Source of the DNA: an uncultured Clostridia bacterium
Lineage (GTDB): Bacteria > Bacillota > Clostridia > Peptostreptococcales > Anaerovoracaceae
Length of the DNA: 64,000 nucleotides
Direction of reading: 5' to 3'
Assembly: GCA_934233735.1 (NCBI GenBank)
Contig: CAKQGQ010000009.1
Location: 1 to 64,000, forward strand
Position numbers and translations under genes: made by a program. A model generated the notes under the pieces. The model searched no databases, was not told the DNA's origin, and saw only the letters and a program-made list of their open reading frames with translations. Below, piece after piece: positions 52,745-61,740 of this stretch (position 1 is the stretch's first letter; every line of letters begins with the position of its first letter).

Positions 52745-53527
52745 CTATAAAAGCATTCGATCGCTGTCGATGCTGAATTTTTCAATCAGCTTCTCAACCG
52801 TCATTTCTGCCCGTTCCTTACCCGAAAGCTCCATCGCGATTTTTCCGCTCTTCATCAAAATCGTACGATTTCCATAGCGGAGCGCATCCTTCATATTATG
52901 CGTAATCATCAGCGTGCATAAGCCCTCCTGCGCAGCAAACTGTGCAGTAAGCTCAAGCACCTTCGCTGCAGCCGCCGGGTCAAGCGCCGCCGTGTGCTCG
53001 TCTAAAAGCAGCAGCTTCGGCTTGGCGATTACCGCCATGAAAAGCGTCAGTGACTGCCGCTGTCCGCCGGATAAAAGCTTCACCTTTTCGGTCATGCGGT
53101 TTTCCAGTCCCATTCCCAGCATGGAAAGCTTTTCGCGGAAAAATTCTCTATCTTTCTTTGATATTCCCGCCTGCAGACCTCGCGGTTTATTTTTGCAATA
53201 TGCAATCGCAAGGTTTTGTTCGATTGTCATGTCAAATGCGGTGCCCTTTAAAGGGTCCTGAAACACTCTTCCGATATGGCGCGCCCGCTTATGCTCCGGC
53301 TGCTTCGTAATGTCTTCGCCGTCCAGAACGATGCTTCCACCGTCAATCGGGAACACCCCTGCGATACAGTTCAAAAGCGTTGATTTTCCGGCGCCGTTGT
53401 TGCCTATGACCGTCACGAAGTCACCCTCATTCAGTGTTAGGTTGACATTATCCAAAGCAACCTTTTCATTTACGGTTCCGCTGCCAAACACCTTTTTTAT
53501 GTTTTCCGCTTCTAAAAGTTTCTTCAT
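52745..53527 (-). CDS. trpZ: Tryptophan ABC importer ATPase
   Basis: The 260-residue ATPase of the TrpXYZ importer. It has Walker A GNNGAGKSTLL, signature LSGGQRQSLTLFMAV, Walker B LLLLDEHTAALDP (His in place of the usual Pro, as seen in this subfamily) and the H-loop ITHNMKDAL. It overlaps the permease gene as ATGA. The assignment to tryptophan rests on the Trp-specific T-box upstream of trpX. Confidence 0.9.
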   Translation of the reverse strand: MKKLLEAENIKKVFGSGTVNEKVALDNVNLTLNEGDFVTVIGNNGAGKSTLLNCIAGVFPIDGGSIVLDGEDITKQPEHKRARHIGRVFQDPLKGTAFDMTIEQNLAIAYCKNKPRGLQAGISKKDREFFREKLSMLGMGLENRMTEKVKLLSGGQRQSLTLFMAVIAKPKLLLLDEHTAALDPAAAAKVLELTAQFAAQEGLCTLMITHNMKDALRYGNRTILMKSGKIAMELSGKERAEMTVEKLIEKFSIDSDRMLL

Positions 53528-54441
53528 TTCTGTTCGGCTCCCTTCTTCGTGAATTTCTGCATAAGCTGAAGCTTGCTGCCCTTTTCTCCGAGAAGTCCCA
53601 AAGAAAGCGCAATCGCAACAATCGCTGCAGACACGAGCTTCATATCCGTAGACTCCATGCCAAGATAAAGCGCCTGCGCCATGATAATTCTGTAAACGAC
53701 CGCACCGAGCGCCGCTGCAATCAGTCTGCGAAGCAGCGTCTTCGTGCCGAAAATCACTTCACCTAAAATAACCGACGCAAGCCCGATTACCATCATGCCC
53801 ACACCGCTGTTAATATCTGCGAAAGCCTGATTCTGTGCAAGCATTCCGCCTGCCAGACCTACCAGACCGTTGGAAATGGCAAGCCCCATCAGCTTCATGC
53901 TGTCGCAGGAAACGCCGCACGCCTTTACCATATCCTCGTTGTCTCCGGTTGCGCGGAAGACAAATCCCAGTCGTGTCTGCAAAAACAGATACAGAACTGC
54001 GATAATCACCGCCAAAAGCAGAAGATTCATTACAATTCCGCCGTAGGTCGGATCCAGCAGCCTGTCTGCGATTTTATAAATCGTTTCGCTCTTCGTCAAC
54101 GGAATGTTCGGCGTTTTTCCCATGATTCTGAGGTTGACCGAATAGGATGCCATCATAATCAAAATTCCTGCAAGAATTGCCTGGATTTTTAATTTTGTGT
54201 GCAGAAGTCCGGTTGCCAGTCCTGCTAAAGCGCCGCCGATAAAAGCGCCGGCAAGGGCGGCAAAAGCATTGCCGCCACCCGCGCAGATTACCGCTGAAAC
54301 TGCCATTCCGGTAACGATGGAGCCGTCCACCGTCAGATCCGGCATATTTAAAGTTCGAAAGGATAAAAATACTCCAAGTGCCAGAACCGCGTAAATCATA
54401 CCCAGCTCCAGCGACCCTAAAAGGGCGCCAAATGTCATCAT
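53524..54441 (-). CDS. trpY: Tryptophan ABC importer permease
   Basis: A 305-residue membrane protein of the LivH/BPD_transp_2 type with eight or nine helices. Characteristic segments are LGVFLSFRTLNMPDLTVDGS and GLAISNGLVGLAGGMLAQNQAF. It lies 13 bases after trpX and overlaps trpZ. The family also contains importers of other small molecules; the T-box points to tryptophan. Confidence 0.9.
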   Translation of the reverse strand: MMTFGALLGSLELGMIYAVLALGVFLSFRTLNMPDLTVDGSIVTGMAVSAVICAGGGNAFAALAGAFIGGALAGLATGLLHTKLKIQAILAGILIMMASYSVNLRIMGKTPNIPLTKSETIYKIADRLLDPTYGGIVMNLLLLAVIIAVLYLFLQTRLGFVFRATGDNEDMVKACGVSCDSMKLMGLAISNGLVGLAGGMLAQNQAFADINSGVGMMVIGLASVILGEVIFGTKTLLRRLIAAALGAVVYRIIMAQALYLGMESTDMKLVSAAIVAIALSLGLLGEKGSKLQLMQKFTKKGAEQK

Positions 54442-54454
54442 AAAATTTTGCTCC

Positions 54455-55456
54455 TTATTCTAAAACAGTTGCCTTTTCCAGAATGCTCTTTGGAATTTCA
54501 ACTCCGATTGCATCTGCAGTCTTTGTATTTACATAGATATTCATATCGCTCATCTTAACAACTGCCATCTTGGATACATCCTCACCGCCGAGAATTGCTG
54601 CAACCATCTTTCCCGTTTCTTTGCCGAGTACCGTATAGTCAATGCCGTAGGTTGCAAGTCCGCCATCCTGTACCATGGAGTCTGCGCTTACATAGAACGG
54701 GATCTTTGCCTTGTTGAAGATTTCAGTTGCTACTGCCATCGAAGATGCAACCGTATTGTCGATTGGGGAGTAAACAACATCTACCTTATCTGCCAGATAC
54801 TGCGCTGCCTGCTGCACTTCGCTCGTATTGGTAACTGTGGATTCAACTACTTCGTAACCGTTAGCTGCCGCATATTCCTTCAAACCTTTTACTACGGAAT
54901 CGGAATTGTCCTCACCTGCACTGTAGAGTGCGCCGATGGTCTTGAATCCCGGAGTGATTTGTTTCGCAAGTTCCATGATTGCTTCTGCAGAAACCTCGTC
55001 GGAAGTACCACTCACATTTCCTCCCGGATTTTCGAGGGAGTCAACCAATTCTGCATCTACCGGGTCGGTTACCGCCGCGAAGATAATCGGAATTTCCGTT
55101 GTTTCACTCAGTACAGCCTGCGCTGCCGGAGTTGCAATTGCGACGATAACATCGCATTTATCCGCTACGAAAGTCTGCGCGATTGTCTTCATGTTCGTCA
55201 TATCGTTCTGACCGTTCTTATAATCAATTTCCAGATTTTCACCATCGACATAACCTGCCTCAGAAAGTCCTTCAATAATGCTTTCTCTGATTGTATTCAG
55301 CGACGGGTGTTCCATCAGCTGCAAAATGCCTACTTTAAAAACTTTGTCCTGCGAGGCATCTCCCCGGCTGTCGTCTGTTCCGCAGCCCGCCATCATCGCC
55401 ATGGATAATACCAAAATCATTAAAACCGTCATGAACTTCTTCGTTGTCTTCTTCAT
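54455..55456 (-). CDS. trpX: Tryptophan ABC importer substrate-binding lipoprotein
   Basis: A 333-residue lipoprotein: signal peptide with lipobox MMAGC, then the ABC_sub_bind domain (KVGILQLMEHPSLNTIRESI, later AAVTDPVDAELVDSLENPGGNVSGTSD and IPFYVSADSMVQDGGLATYGIDY). This family binds aromatic amino acids in Gram-positive bacteria. AAAGGAG precedes the ATG. It is first in the trpXYZ operon, behind a T-box whose specifier codon reads TGG. Confidence 0.92.
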   Translation of the reverse strand: MKKTTKKFMTVLMILVLSMAMMAGCGTDDSRGDASQDKVFKVGILQLMEHPSLNTIRESIIEGLSEAGYVDGENLEIDYKNGQNDMTNMKTIAQTFVADKCDVIVAIATPAAQAVLSETTEIPIIFAAVTDPVDAELVDSLENPGGNVSGTSDEVSAEAIMELAKQITPGFKTIGALYSAGEDNSDSVVKGLKEYAAANGYEVVESTVTNTSEVQQAAQYLADKVDVVYSPIDNTVASSMAVATEIFNKAKIPFYVSADSMVQDGGLATYGIDYTVLGKETGKMVAAILGGEDVSKMAVVKMSDMNIYVNTKTADAIGVEIPKSILEKATVLE

Positions 55457-55531
55457 TTTTTTGTCTCCTTTTCATTTAAAAAATTTTACATGTGCACGAC
55501 TTTACAAATGAAAATTTTTCTTTTCGAAAAT

Positions 55532-55800
55532 CAAAAAACCCATCCTCGAATAATTCAAGGACAGGTAATAGCCTGCGGTGCCACCTTGTTTGATTTCGTC
55601 TCGACAAAATCCTCTCTGCAGAGTGCCGTCACACTCCTCTCCACTAACGCAGGAGTCGCGTCTCAGATACTCACGCCTATGCGCTTTCCCCTCGCCCTCA
55701 GGAGCCCATTCTTCTGAATCTGCATCTGCCCGGCTTCCATCGTCCCGGGTTCGCTGTGAGACCGTAAATCAGTTTTACTTCTCCCTCAAAGGTTTTGTTA
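55532..55800 (-). promoter_or_regulatory. T-box riboswitch, tryptophan-specific, leader of trpXYZ
   Basis: On the minus strand the leader has the distal Stem I region (CCCGGGACGATGGAAGCCGGG, 55724-55747), then AGAATGGGCTCCTGAG with specifier TGG at 55706-55708 (Trp), the T-box AAGGTGGCACCGCAGG at 55572-55587, and a terminator stem (55538-55566) followed by TTTTTT. Uncharged tRNA-Trp should favour the antiterminator and turn on trpXYZ. Coordinates of the ends are approximate. Confidence 0.93.
55533..55566 (-). terminator. Attenuator stem of the tryptophan T-box
   Basis: A stem of about 13 pairs including G-U pairs (ACCTGTCCTTGAA with TTCGAGGATGGGT) followed by TTTTTT on the minus strand, 77 bases before trpX. 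Confidence 0.88.
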
Positions 55801-55820
55801 TTGATTTAATGTATATACGG

Positions 55821-55849
55821 AGTTTACCACTTGTTTTGTGTGTTGTCAA
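55821..55849 (-). promoter_or_regulatory. Promoter of the T-box-trpXYZ transcript
   Basis: Minus strand TTGACA (55844-55849), 17-base spacer, TAAACT (55821-55826). The RNA would begin about 15-20 bases before Stem I. Confidence 0.85.
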
Positions 55850-55911
55850 TAGTTTTTCATAAATTTTTTAATGCTTTTTGCAAGTTTTTTGTGATATTCC
55901 CCAAATCAAAA

Positions 55912-55943
55912 CCCGTCCGACTGTCTTATAGCAGTCAAACGGG
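55912..55943 (-). terminator. Terminator after pflA
   Basis: A stem CCCGTTTGACTG pairing with CAGTCGGACGGG (one mismatch), loop of about 8 bases, followed by TTTTGATTT on the minus strand. Confidence 0.82.
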
Positions 55944-55980
55944 CTTCTTATATTTTTTCTATCCGAAATAATTACATCTT

Positions 55981-56715
55981 TTACAGTGATACGCGGGTAA
56001 CCGCCTCGGCAGGCTTTTTAATCAGCTTCTGCAGCTCCATGAGTTTCGCGCTGTCCATCGCAGGCACACCCTTCAGCCGATAAGTGATTCCAAGCTTGGC
56101 ATACTTTTCGATCGCCATCGTGTGATAACCGAGCAGCTCCACCTTATCTACGAAGCGGATTTTGCGCATAAATTCGTTCAGCGCTTCCATGTCCTCCGGC
56201 GTATCGTTGATATCCGGAACAACCACATGGCGCACCCAGACGTGTTTTTTCTGCCTGTTGATAATATCAATCAGCTCGAACAAAGTCTCCTGCGAACGTC
56301 CGGTGATAATTTCGAAACGCTCCGCATCCGGGTGTTTAATGTCCAAAAGCACTAAGTCGCAGGCACGGATTGCATCTTCAGTATACGCATCGATATAGGT
56401 TCCGCTGGTGTCAATCGCACTTTGGATTCCTTCTCTTTTTAAAGCGTGTATCGCTTCTGTAAGGAATTTTGCCTGCAAAAGCGGTTCGCCTCCGCTGAAG
56501 GTCACCCCGCCTTTGCCGCCGTAATACGGCTTGCCTCTGAGTGCCCAGTGCACGATTTCCTCTACCTCGATTTTTTCTCCGCCGCCTTCGCTCCATGAGT
56601 CCGGATTGTGACAGTAAAGGCATCTTGCCGGACATCCCTGCATGAAGAAAACCGTTCGGATGCCGGGGCCGTCAACAGCACCGAAAGTCTCGATTGAGTG
56701 AATTTTGCCAATCAT
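55981..56715 (-). CDS. pflA: Pyruvate formate-lyase activating enzyme (radical SAM)
   Basis: Uses S-adenosylmethionine and a [4Fe-4S] cluster to make the glycyl radical on PflB. The 244-residue protein has the radical SAM cluster motif CPARCLYC, the SAM-binding TFSGGEPLLQ and the opening segment IGKIHSIETFGAVDGPGIRT typical of PflA. It lies 28 bases after pflB in the same transcript and ends at a terminator. Confidence 0.96.
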   Translation of the reverse strand: MIGKIHSIETFGAVDGPGIRTVFFMQGCPARCLYCHNPDSWSEGGGEKIEVEEIVHWALRGKPYYGGKGGVTFSGGEPLLQAKFLTEAIHALKREGIQSAIDTSGTYIDAYTEDAIRACDLVLLDIKHPDAERFEIITGRSQETLFELIDIINRQKKHVWVRHVVVPDINDTPEDMEALNEFMRKIRFVDKVELLGYHTMAIEKYAKLGITYRLKGVPAMDSAKLMELQKLIKKPAEAVTRVSL

Positions 56716-56743
56716 ATTTTACTGCCTTTCCGCAAGTTCCCTG

Positions 56744-58975
56744 TTAGATGGATTCGTGGAAGGTTCTTGCGATAACTTCCTTCTGGTGATTCTTTGACAG
56801 GGCGTTGAATCTTACCGCATAGCCGGAAACTCTTACCGTCAGGTTAGGATACTTGTCCGGATTTTCGTATGCGTCCTCCAGAACTGCTCTGTTGAGTACA
56901 TTTACATTGAGGTGATGCGCGCCTCTGTTGAAGTATCCTTCGAGAAGTCCCTTGAGGATGTCTGCTCTTTCTTCAGGGTTCTTTCCGAGTGTCTCCGGTG
57001 TGATGGAGAATGTGTTGGAAACGCCGTCCTGGCAGGTATCCCAGTCAATCTTGGATACGGAGTTTAAGGATGCGATTGCGCCGTGACTGTCTCTCTGGTG
57101 CATTGGGTTTGCGCCCGGTGCAAATGGAGTTCCTGCTCTTCTTCCGTCAGGCGTGTTTCCTGTCTTCTTTCCGTACATTACATTGGAAGTGATTGTGAGT
57201 ACGGATAATGTGTGAACGGCATTTCTGTATGCCGGGTGTTTTCTTAATTCTTCGATGGTTCTTTCGGAGATCTTAACTGCGATTTCGTCTACTCTGTCAT
57301 CGTCGTTTCCGTATTTCGGGAATTCGCCTTCTGTTCTGTAATCAACGATTACGCCGTTTTCATCTCTGATCGGATAAACCTTCGCATATTTGATTGCGGA
57401 AAGCGAGTCAGCAGCAACGGAGAAGCCTGCAACGCCGAATGCCATAAGTCTCTTCAGTTCGGAGTTGAGGAATGCCATCTGGGAGCTTTCGTAATCATAT
57501 CTGTCATGCATGAAGTGAATGATGTTCATGATGTTTACATATAATTCGCAAAGCCATGCAAGGTAGATATTGAATCTGTTCCAAGCATCTTCGAAATCGA
57601 TTGGACCGTCGCCTATCGGTTCCATCTGCGGACCTACATGTTCGCCTGTTCTTTCATCGATACCGCCGTTTAAGCCAAGAAGAAGAATCTTAGCGAGGTT
57701 GCATCTAGCACCGAAGAACTGAATCTGCTGACCCATCTGAATTGCGGATACGCAGCAAGCGATGGAGTAGTCTTCGCCGTAGAACGGTCTCATCTTGTCA
57801 TCGTTTTCGTACTGGATGGAGTCCGTATCGATGGAAACCTGTGCACAGAACTTCTTAAACGGTTCCGGAAGTTTTTCCGACCATAAAACCGTAAGGTTTG
57901 GTTCCGGTGCAGGTCCGAGGTTGTAAAGTGTCTGAAGTACTCTGTAGGAGTTCTTTGTTACTTTATGTCTTCCGTCCATGCCTACGCCGCCGATACCTTC
58001 TGTAATCCACATCGGGTCGCCGCCGAATAATTCGTTGTATTCATTTGTTCTCAGGTGACGAGCCACTCTGAGCTTTAAGATATAGTCGTCAACGAATTCC
58101 TGAATCTGTTCTTCTGTATATGTACCGTTTGCGAGGTCTCTTTCCGCGTAAATGTCAATAAAGGTGGATGTTCTTCCGATGGACATAGCCGCACCGTTTT
58201 CTTCTTTAATACCTGCCAAATATGCAAAATATGTCCACTGAATTGCTTCTTTCACATCCTTAGCCGGTCCGGAAATATCAAATCCATAGCCTTCTGCCAT
58301 CTTCTTGATTTCCTTAAGAGCGTTAATCTGATTTGTGATTTCTTCTGCAGTTCTGATATTTTCTTCGTTCATCACGTGTCTTGACGCGATTGTTTCGTGG
58401 TCTTTCTTCTTTTCTTCGATTAAGTAATCGATTCCGTAAAGAGCTGCTCTTCTGTAGTCGCCGATGATTCTGCCGCGGCCATAAGCATCAGGAAGCCCTG
58501 TGATGTATCCAAGGTGTCTTACCGCTCTCATTTCATTGGAATATGCCTTGAATACGCCGTCGTTATGTGTAGTTATGTAGTTAAACATATTGTCGATTTC
58601 CTTCGGCAGTTCCTGTCCGTATTCCTTTACTTCTTCTCTTACCATCTTGATTCCGCCAAACGGGCAGATGCCTCTCTTGAGCGGTTCGTCTGTCTGAAGA
58701 CCAACAATGATATCCTTGCCCGGAACGATATATCCCGGTCCAAAAGCATTGATTCTCATAATTCTGCTTGCGTCAACCTTTAGAGTACCGCCCGCTTTTC
58801 TTTCTGCAACGAGCAGTTCCTGAACCTTGTCGAGACATTCCTTCGTTCTTTCGGTTGCGCCTGCAAGGAAACTTCCGTCCCCGTCATATGGATGATAGTT
58901 CAATGTAATGAACTCCTCCACGTCAATGTTTTCTGTCCAGTTGCCCGGAACAAAACCTTCCCATTCTCTTCTCAT
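56744..58975 (-). CDS. pflB: Pyruvate formate-lyase (formate C-acetyltransferase)
   Basis: Splits pyruvate with CoA to acetyl-CoA and formate in anaerobic fermentation. The 743-residue glycyl-radical enzyme has the adjacent catalytic cysteines in [10 protein letters not shown] and the radical glycine in [12 protein letters not shown] near the C-terminus, the usual layout for true PFL. AAGGAGG precedes the start. With uxa/uxu genes feeding pyruvate, it is a plausible main outlet for uronate carbon. Palindromes upstream (59044-59096) may control it. Confidence 0.97.
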   Translation of the reverse strand: MRREWEGFVPGNWTENIDVEEFITLNYHPYDGDGSFLAGATERTKECLDKVQELLVAERKAGGTLKVDASRIMRINAFGPGYIVPGKDIIVGLQTDEPLKRGICPFGGIKMVREEVKEYGQELPKEIDNMFNYITTHNDGVFKAYSNEMRAVRHLGYITGLPDAYGRGRIIGDYRRAALYGIDYLIEEKKKDHETIASRHVMNEENIRTAEEITNQINALKEIKKMAEGYGFDISGPAKDVKEAIQWTYFAYLAGIKEENGAAMSIGRTSTFIDIYAERDLANGTYTEEQIQEFVDDYILKLRVARHLRTNEYNELFGGDPMWITEGIGGVGMDGRHKVTKNSYRVLQTLYNLGPAPEPNLTVLWSEKLPEPFKKFCAQVSIDTDSIQYENDDKMRPFYGEDYSIACCVSAIQMGQQIQFFGARCNLAKILLLGLNGGIDERTGEHVGPQMEPIGDGPIDFEDAWNRFNIYLAWLCELYVNIMNIIHFMHDRYDYESSQMAFLNSELKRLMAFGVAGFSVAADSLSAIKYAKVYPIRDENGVIVDYRTEGEFPKYGNDDDRVDEIAVKISERTIEELRKHPAYRNAVHTLSVLTITSNVMYGKKTGNTPDGRRAGTPFAPGANPMHQRDSHGAIASLNSVSKIDWDTCQDGVSNTFSITPETLGKNPEERADILKGLLEGYFNRGAHHLNVNVLNRAVLEDAYENPDKYPNLTVRVSGYAVRFNALSKNHQKEVIARTFHESI

Positions 58976-59043
58976 TAAAAAATCCTCCTTACTGATTAAC
59001 TTTTACGCCTGTTCTCGCATTTGTGCCGTTGTTATTGTTCTTC

Positions 59044-59096
59044 ATTGTATATTGTATACTTTTTGAGCCAATACAATTGTATCCTTTGTATACAAA
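59044..59096. promoter_or_regulatory. Cluster of TTGTATAC-type palindromes upstream of pflB
   Basis: ATTGTAT and ATTGTATAC at 59044-59059, ATACAATTGTAT at 59071-59082 and the perfect palindrome TTTGTATACAAA at 59085-59096. TTGTATACAA is the shape bound by several GntR-family regulators. No close match to a -35 box is visible, so the pflB promoter lies here but is not resolved. Confidence 0.5.
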
Positions 59097-59247
59097 ATAG
59101 TCAAATGATTTTTTTACTTTTTTATGCATTTTTTTGCATACATGGTTTCTAAGTATTCTGCATGAAAAGCTGCCTGATTTTATGCTCTGTTTTCTCTTGT
59201 TTTTACGCTCGGTTAGGGCCGATTTCTCGTTGCATCCGGGGCTGTGT

Positions 59248-59318
59248 CTGCCCCTTTCGACTGCCCCCTTTCGCCTGCCCTCCTTTCGACTGTCCCTTTT
59301 CGACTGCCCCCTTTCGCG
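59248..59318 (+). repeat. Short tandem repeat, units of 13-15 bases
   Basis: Five consecutive degenerate units of the type CTGCCCCTTTCGA starting at 59248, 59261, 59275, 59290 and 59304. The unit lengths vary (13, 14, 15, 14), and the C-rich strand is the plus strand. No coding frame is supported. Confidence 0.75.
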
Positions 59319-59349
59319 CTCAAAATTTCGATTTTAGATGTTCACATGG

Positions 59350-59425
59350 AAAATCGAGTTTCTGTTCTAAATTTTTCGTGTAGTTTTAGAACAGTAATGC
59401 AAAAATCGAGTTTCTGTTCTAAATT
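59350..59425 (+). repeat. 24-base perfect direct repeat
   Basis: Identical copies at 59350-59373 and 59402-59425, 52 bases apart, each containing TTTCTGTTCTAAATT. Both include one copy of the TGTTCTAA motif that recurs across the region. Confidence 0.8.
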
Positions 59426-59644
59426 CGGTCGGTCGAATTTTGTCGTGTTTTGTCGTTTTTTGTCGAATATCCTCACTTGCACCCTTTGCCTTTGGGCTTT
59501 GGAATTATATTACATGTCCAAAATTGCATAAATGTAATTTTCAGGTTCTATTTTTTAGAACATAAACTCAAAAAAGTCATTTTACATCTAAAACCCGGCT
59601 GAAAATTTAGAACATGTACTCAAAATCCGGCAAAATGTTCTAAA
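59362..59644. repeat. Array of six TGTTCTAA / TTAGAACA motifs in inverted pairs
   Basis: TGTTCTAA occurs at 59363-59370, 59415-59422 and 59636-59643; its complement TTAGAACA at 59386-59393, 59555-59562 and 59607-59614. Two pairs form perfect 10-bp inverted repeats: CTGTTCTAAA/TTTAGAACAG (59362-59394) and TTTAGAACAT/ATGTTCTAAA (59606-59644). Three TTTTGTCG copies lie between (59438-59466). The remainder of 58976-59749 shows no gene. Confidence 0.75.
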
Positions 59645-59749
59645 ACGCAAAAATCATTTTAAATTATCCCCCCGAAAATCCCCGGTGATATTTCCTCACC
59701 GCAAAGCATATATTGTCTTAACGAATAAGCAAGGAGTGTGTGTCTGCCA

Positions 59750-60007
59750 ATGAAGGATTATATAGAAGAAAGAGTTTTAGAGCTGGCTCATTACATTGTA
59801 AACACCAATTCCACCGTCAGAGCGGCAGCGAAAAAGTTTCGCGTAAGCAAATCAACCGTCCATAAGGATGTAACCGAAAGACTCCTTGAGGTCAATCCGG
59901 CATTGGCCCTCGAAGTAAAGAATGTTCTGGAAAACAACAAAGCCGAGCGTCATCTGCGCGGCGGCATGGCTACCCGGGAAAAATATCTGCACGCACACAA
60001 CGGTTGA
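59750..60007 (+). CDS. spoIIID: Sporulation transcription factor SpoIIID
   Basis: A small DNA-binding protein (85 residues) that switches mother-cell gene expression from sigma-E to sigma-K stages. The helix-turn-helix NSTVRAAAKKFRVSKSTVHKD and the conserved tail NKAERHLRGGMATREKYL identify it. AAGGAG is 13 bases from the ATG at 59750; an in-frame GTG at 59738 is too close to it. Its presence implies an endospore-forming organism or one with a recent sporulating ancestor. It lies alone, preceded by a repeat-rich non-coding region. Confidence 0.94.
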   Translation: MKDYIEERVLELAHYIVNTNSTVRAAAKKFRVSKSTVHKDVTERLLEVNPALALEVKNVLENNKAERHLRGGMATREKYLHAHNG

Positions 60008-60018
60008 AACATGCAAAA

Positions 60019-60062
60019 CAGGCAGCCCGTCACTCGAGTCCGTCTCAAGGTCAGGCTGCCTG
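60019..60062. terminator. Hairpin between spoIIID and the convergent surface-protein gene
   Basis: A 9-bp stem CAGGCAGCC/GGCTGCCTG with a 26-base loop. It is followed by TTTTGC on the minus strand and CCGTCTTTT on the plus strand, so it may stop both transcripts. Confidence 0.7.
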
Positions 60063-60098
60063 CCGTCTTTTAGATATTAAGCTTTTCTTTTGGTTTGC

Positions 60099-61523
60099 TT
60101 ACTTCGTCTTGTTATATGACTTTTTCATTCCGAATGCTGCTCCCGCTGCCAGCACTGCAAACAGCAAAAGTTCCATTGTCATAGCGTCACCTGTCTTCGG
60201 AACCGGAGTTTCATCCTTCTCTTCAGGCTGCTCTTCAACATCCTCATCCGGCTGTTCAGGCTCTGCCGGATCTTTCGGTTCTTCGATAACCGGCTCTTCT
60301 ACTGCGGTGTCTTCATATACAGCTGTCAGTTCGACATCTGTGCGCGGCATTATAAAGGAGAATTCCGAAGTCTCGCCTGCGTTAATTCTGCCCTGTACAA
60401 CTTCCCAGCCTTTAAATACTTTGCCTTCAGCAGGGGCGTCCGCCTGCACATCAATTACGCTGCCGGAGCTTGCACGAGTCACTTCGTTTCCGAGAATGTT
60501 CAAAGCCTTTCCGCCGTTTACCTTGATGTCATAGTATTTCGCATGGCTTCCGCCGCCACCGCCGTTATTGGAGGTGTAGATGTTGGTGAAGGTTGCAACA
60601 TCTGTAGGTTGTGGTTCTACACCAGGTTCCGCTTCGATTGGTCTATAATTTGAATCCACTTCCCAAAGAGCCTCTATTGTATCTTCTTCTATTATCTCGT
60701 CATCTTCGTTATCAAGAGAAATAGCACTCGTTCCCCGATATAGCGCTTGATACATTTTGCTATCATACTGCCAAGATGAGTCTGTATCCGGAACTTCTTG
60801 TAAATAAACTCCTACATCTCCACTTTGTTTCAGACAATTGATGAGAATTTTAAACTTTAAAAATTCATCTCCGGCTTTAAAATAAGTATCATAACTTTCT
60901 AATACTACCGGAATATTCGATTCAAAATTTACAAAGCTTAATCTTGCCTTGAACTGTTTGTTTTCATCTGCAGGTTCAGTTCCGGCTATTTCGACTTTTT
61001 TGTCGAGTTTTATATTAACAATTTTCTGTTTTGGTTTACTATTTTCGTATCTAACTATATTATCTTCACATTCAGGTTTAAACTCTTCACTATATACTAT
61101 ATATATTTTTTTGTCTTTTACCTCGTATATTTCAGGAAGCGGATTGCGCCAATATCCTTCCGGTGCCTTAATTTCCCGTAATTCGTATGTTCCATCCTGA
61201 ATGCTACTAAATGCTGCGTAACCTTCCTCATCGGAGGTTGCCGGTCCGTAAACAGTACCGCTTTCAACATTTGTCAGTGTAAATGCAGCTCCCTTAAGGG
61301 GTATTATTATACTCTCATTACCTACGGTCTCATATGTATGCTTAAATACAGTAAAAGTTATACCTGTCGCCGGATCAATTTCAGGCGGCGGCTGGTTTCC
61401 GTCCCCCTCAATGGAGTCACCGCTTCCCCCTGTATTTTCCGCAAACGCTGCAAGCGGCATCAGTGTAAAGACCAGTGCAAACGCTAAAAGGATTGCAAAT
61501 ACTTTTTTCTTCATCTCCTTCAT
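60099..61523 (-). CDS. Sortase-anchored surface protein with SpaA-like pilin domain
   Basis: A 474-residue exported protein. Signal peptide residues 1-27 (AFALVFTLMPLAAFAE), then a SpaA/prealbumin-like domain (FTVFKHTYETVG to YELREIKAPEGY, about residues 45-120), a second beta-rich domain, a short InlB-repeat-like domain with GWEVVQGRINAGETSEFSF, an acidic Pro/Glu spacer and the cell-wall sorting signal VPKTG plus hydrophobic helix and basic tail. It is a variant of LPxTG. The start at 61523 has AAGGAG ten bases upstream; the longer frame to 61652 is not needed. No sortase or other pilin gene is in the window. Confidence 0.9.
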   Translation of the reverse strand: MKEMKKKVFAILLAFALVFTLMPLAAFAENTGGSGDSIEGDGNQPPPEIDPATGITFTVFKHTYETVGNESIIIPLKGAAFTLTNVESGTVYGPATSDEEGYAAFSSIQDGTYELREIKAPEGYWRNPLPEIYEVKDKKIYIVYSEEFKPECEDNIVRYENSKPKQKIVNIKLDKKVEIAGTEPADENKQFKARLSFVNFESNIPVVLESYDTYFKAGDEFLKFKILINCLKQSGDVGVYLQEVPDTDSSWQYDSKMYQALYRGTSAISLDNEDDEIIEEDTIEALWEVDSNYRPIEAEPGVEPQPTDVATFTNIYTSNNGGGGGSHAKYYDIKVNGGKALNILGNEVTRASSGSVIDVQADAPAEGKVFKGWEVVQGRINAGETSEFSFIMPRTDVELTAVYEDTAVEEPVIEEPKDPAEPEQPDEDVEEQPEEKDETPVPKTGDAMTMELLLFAVLAAGAAFGMKKSYNKTK

Positions 61524-61740
61524 ATTGAATTTTCTCCTTCCTATCATCAGAATAAAAGTAACTATGATTGCTATTACGGTTATTTTAACACATATACTTT
61601 TAGTATTCCAGCTTTTTCTCGTTTTTTTTGACAAACATAAATTTTCCGACACTTTTGCGGATTTTGTGATATACTTACCATTGAAAGCATGAACATGTAC
61701 ATATGAAAGAATCGAAACAGAAAGAGAGGATTAATATAAA

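Noticed and set aside
59248..59318. CRISPR-like repeats
   Set aside because: Units are only 13-15 bases, degenerate and contiguous with no spacers, and no cas gene is present.
59362..59644. LexA (SOS) boxes suggested by GAAC/GTTC
   Set aside because: The Gram-positive LexA box needs GAAC-N4-GTTC; here the half sites are 13 or more bases apart and have a TAGAACA core.
58976..59749. Small peptides in the repeat-rich intergenic region (for example the frame 59244-59531)
   Set aside because: The frames are made of low-complexity Phe, Pro, Leu and Ser codons from the tandem repeat and have no ribosome binding site.
60099..61652. Long N-terminal extension of the surface protein
   Set aside because: A good RBS and signal peptide begin at 61523; the extra 43 residues have no ribosome site and would put a second hydrophobic helix before the signal peptide.
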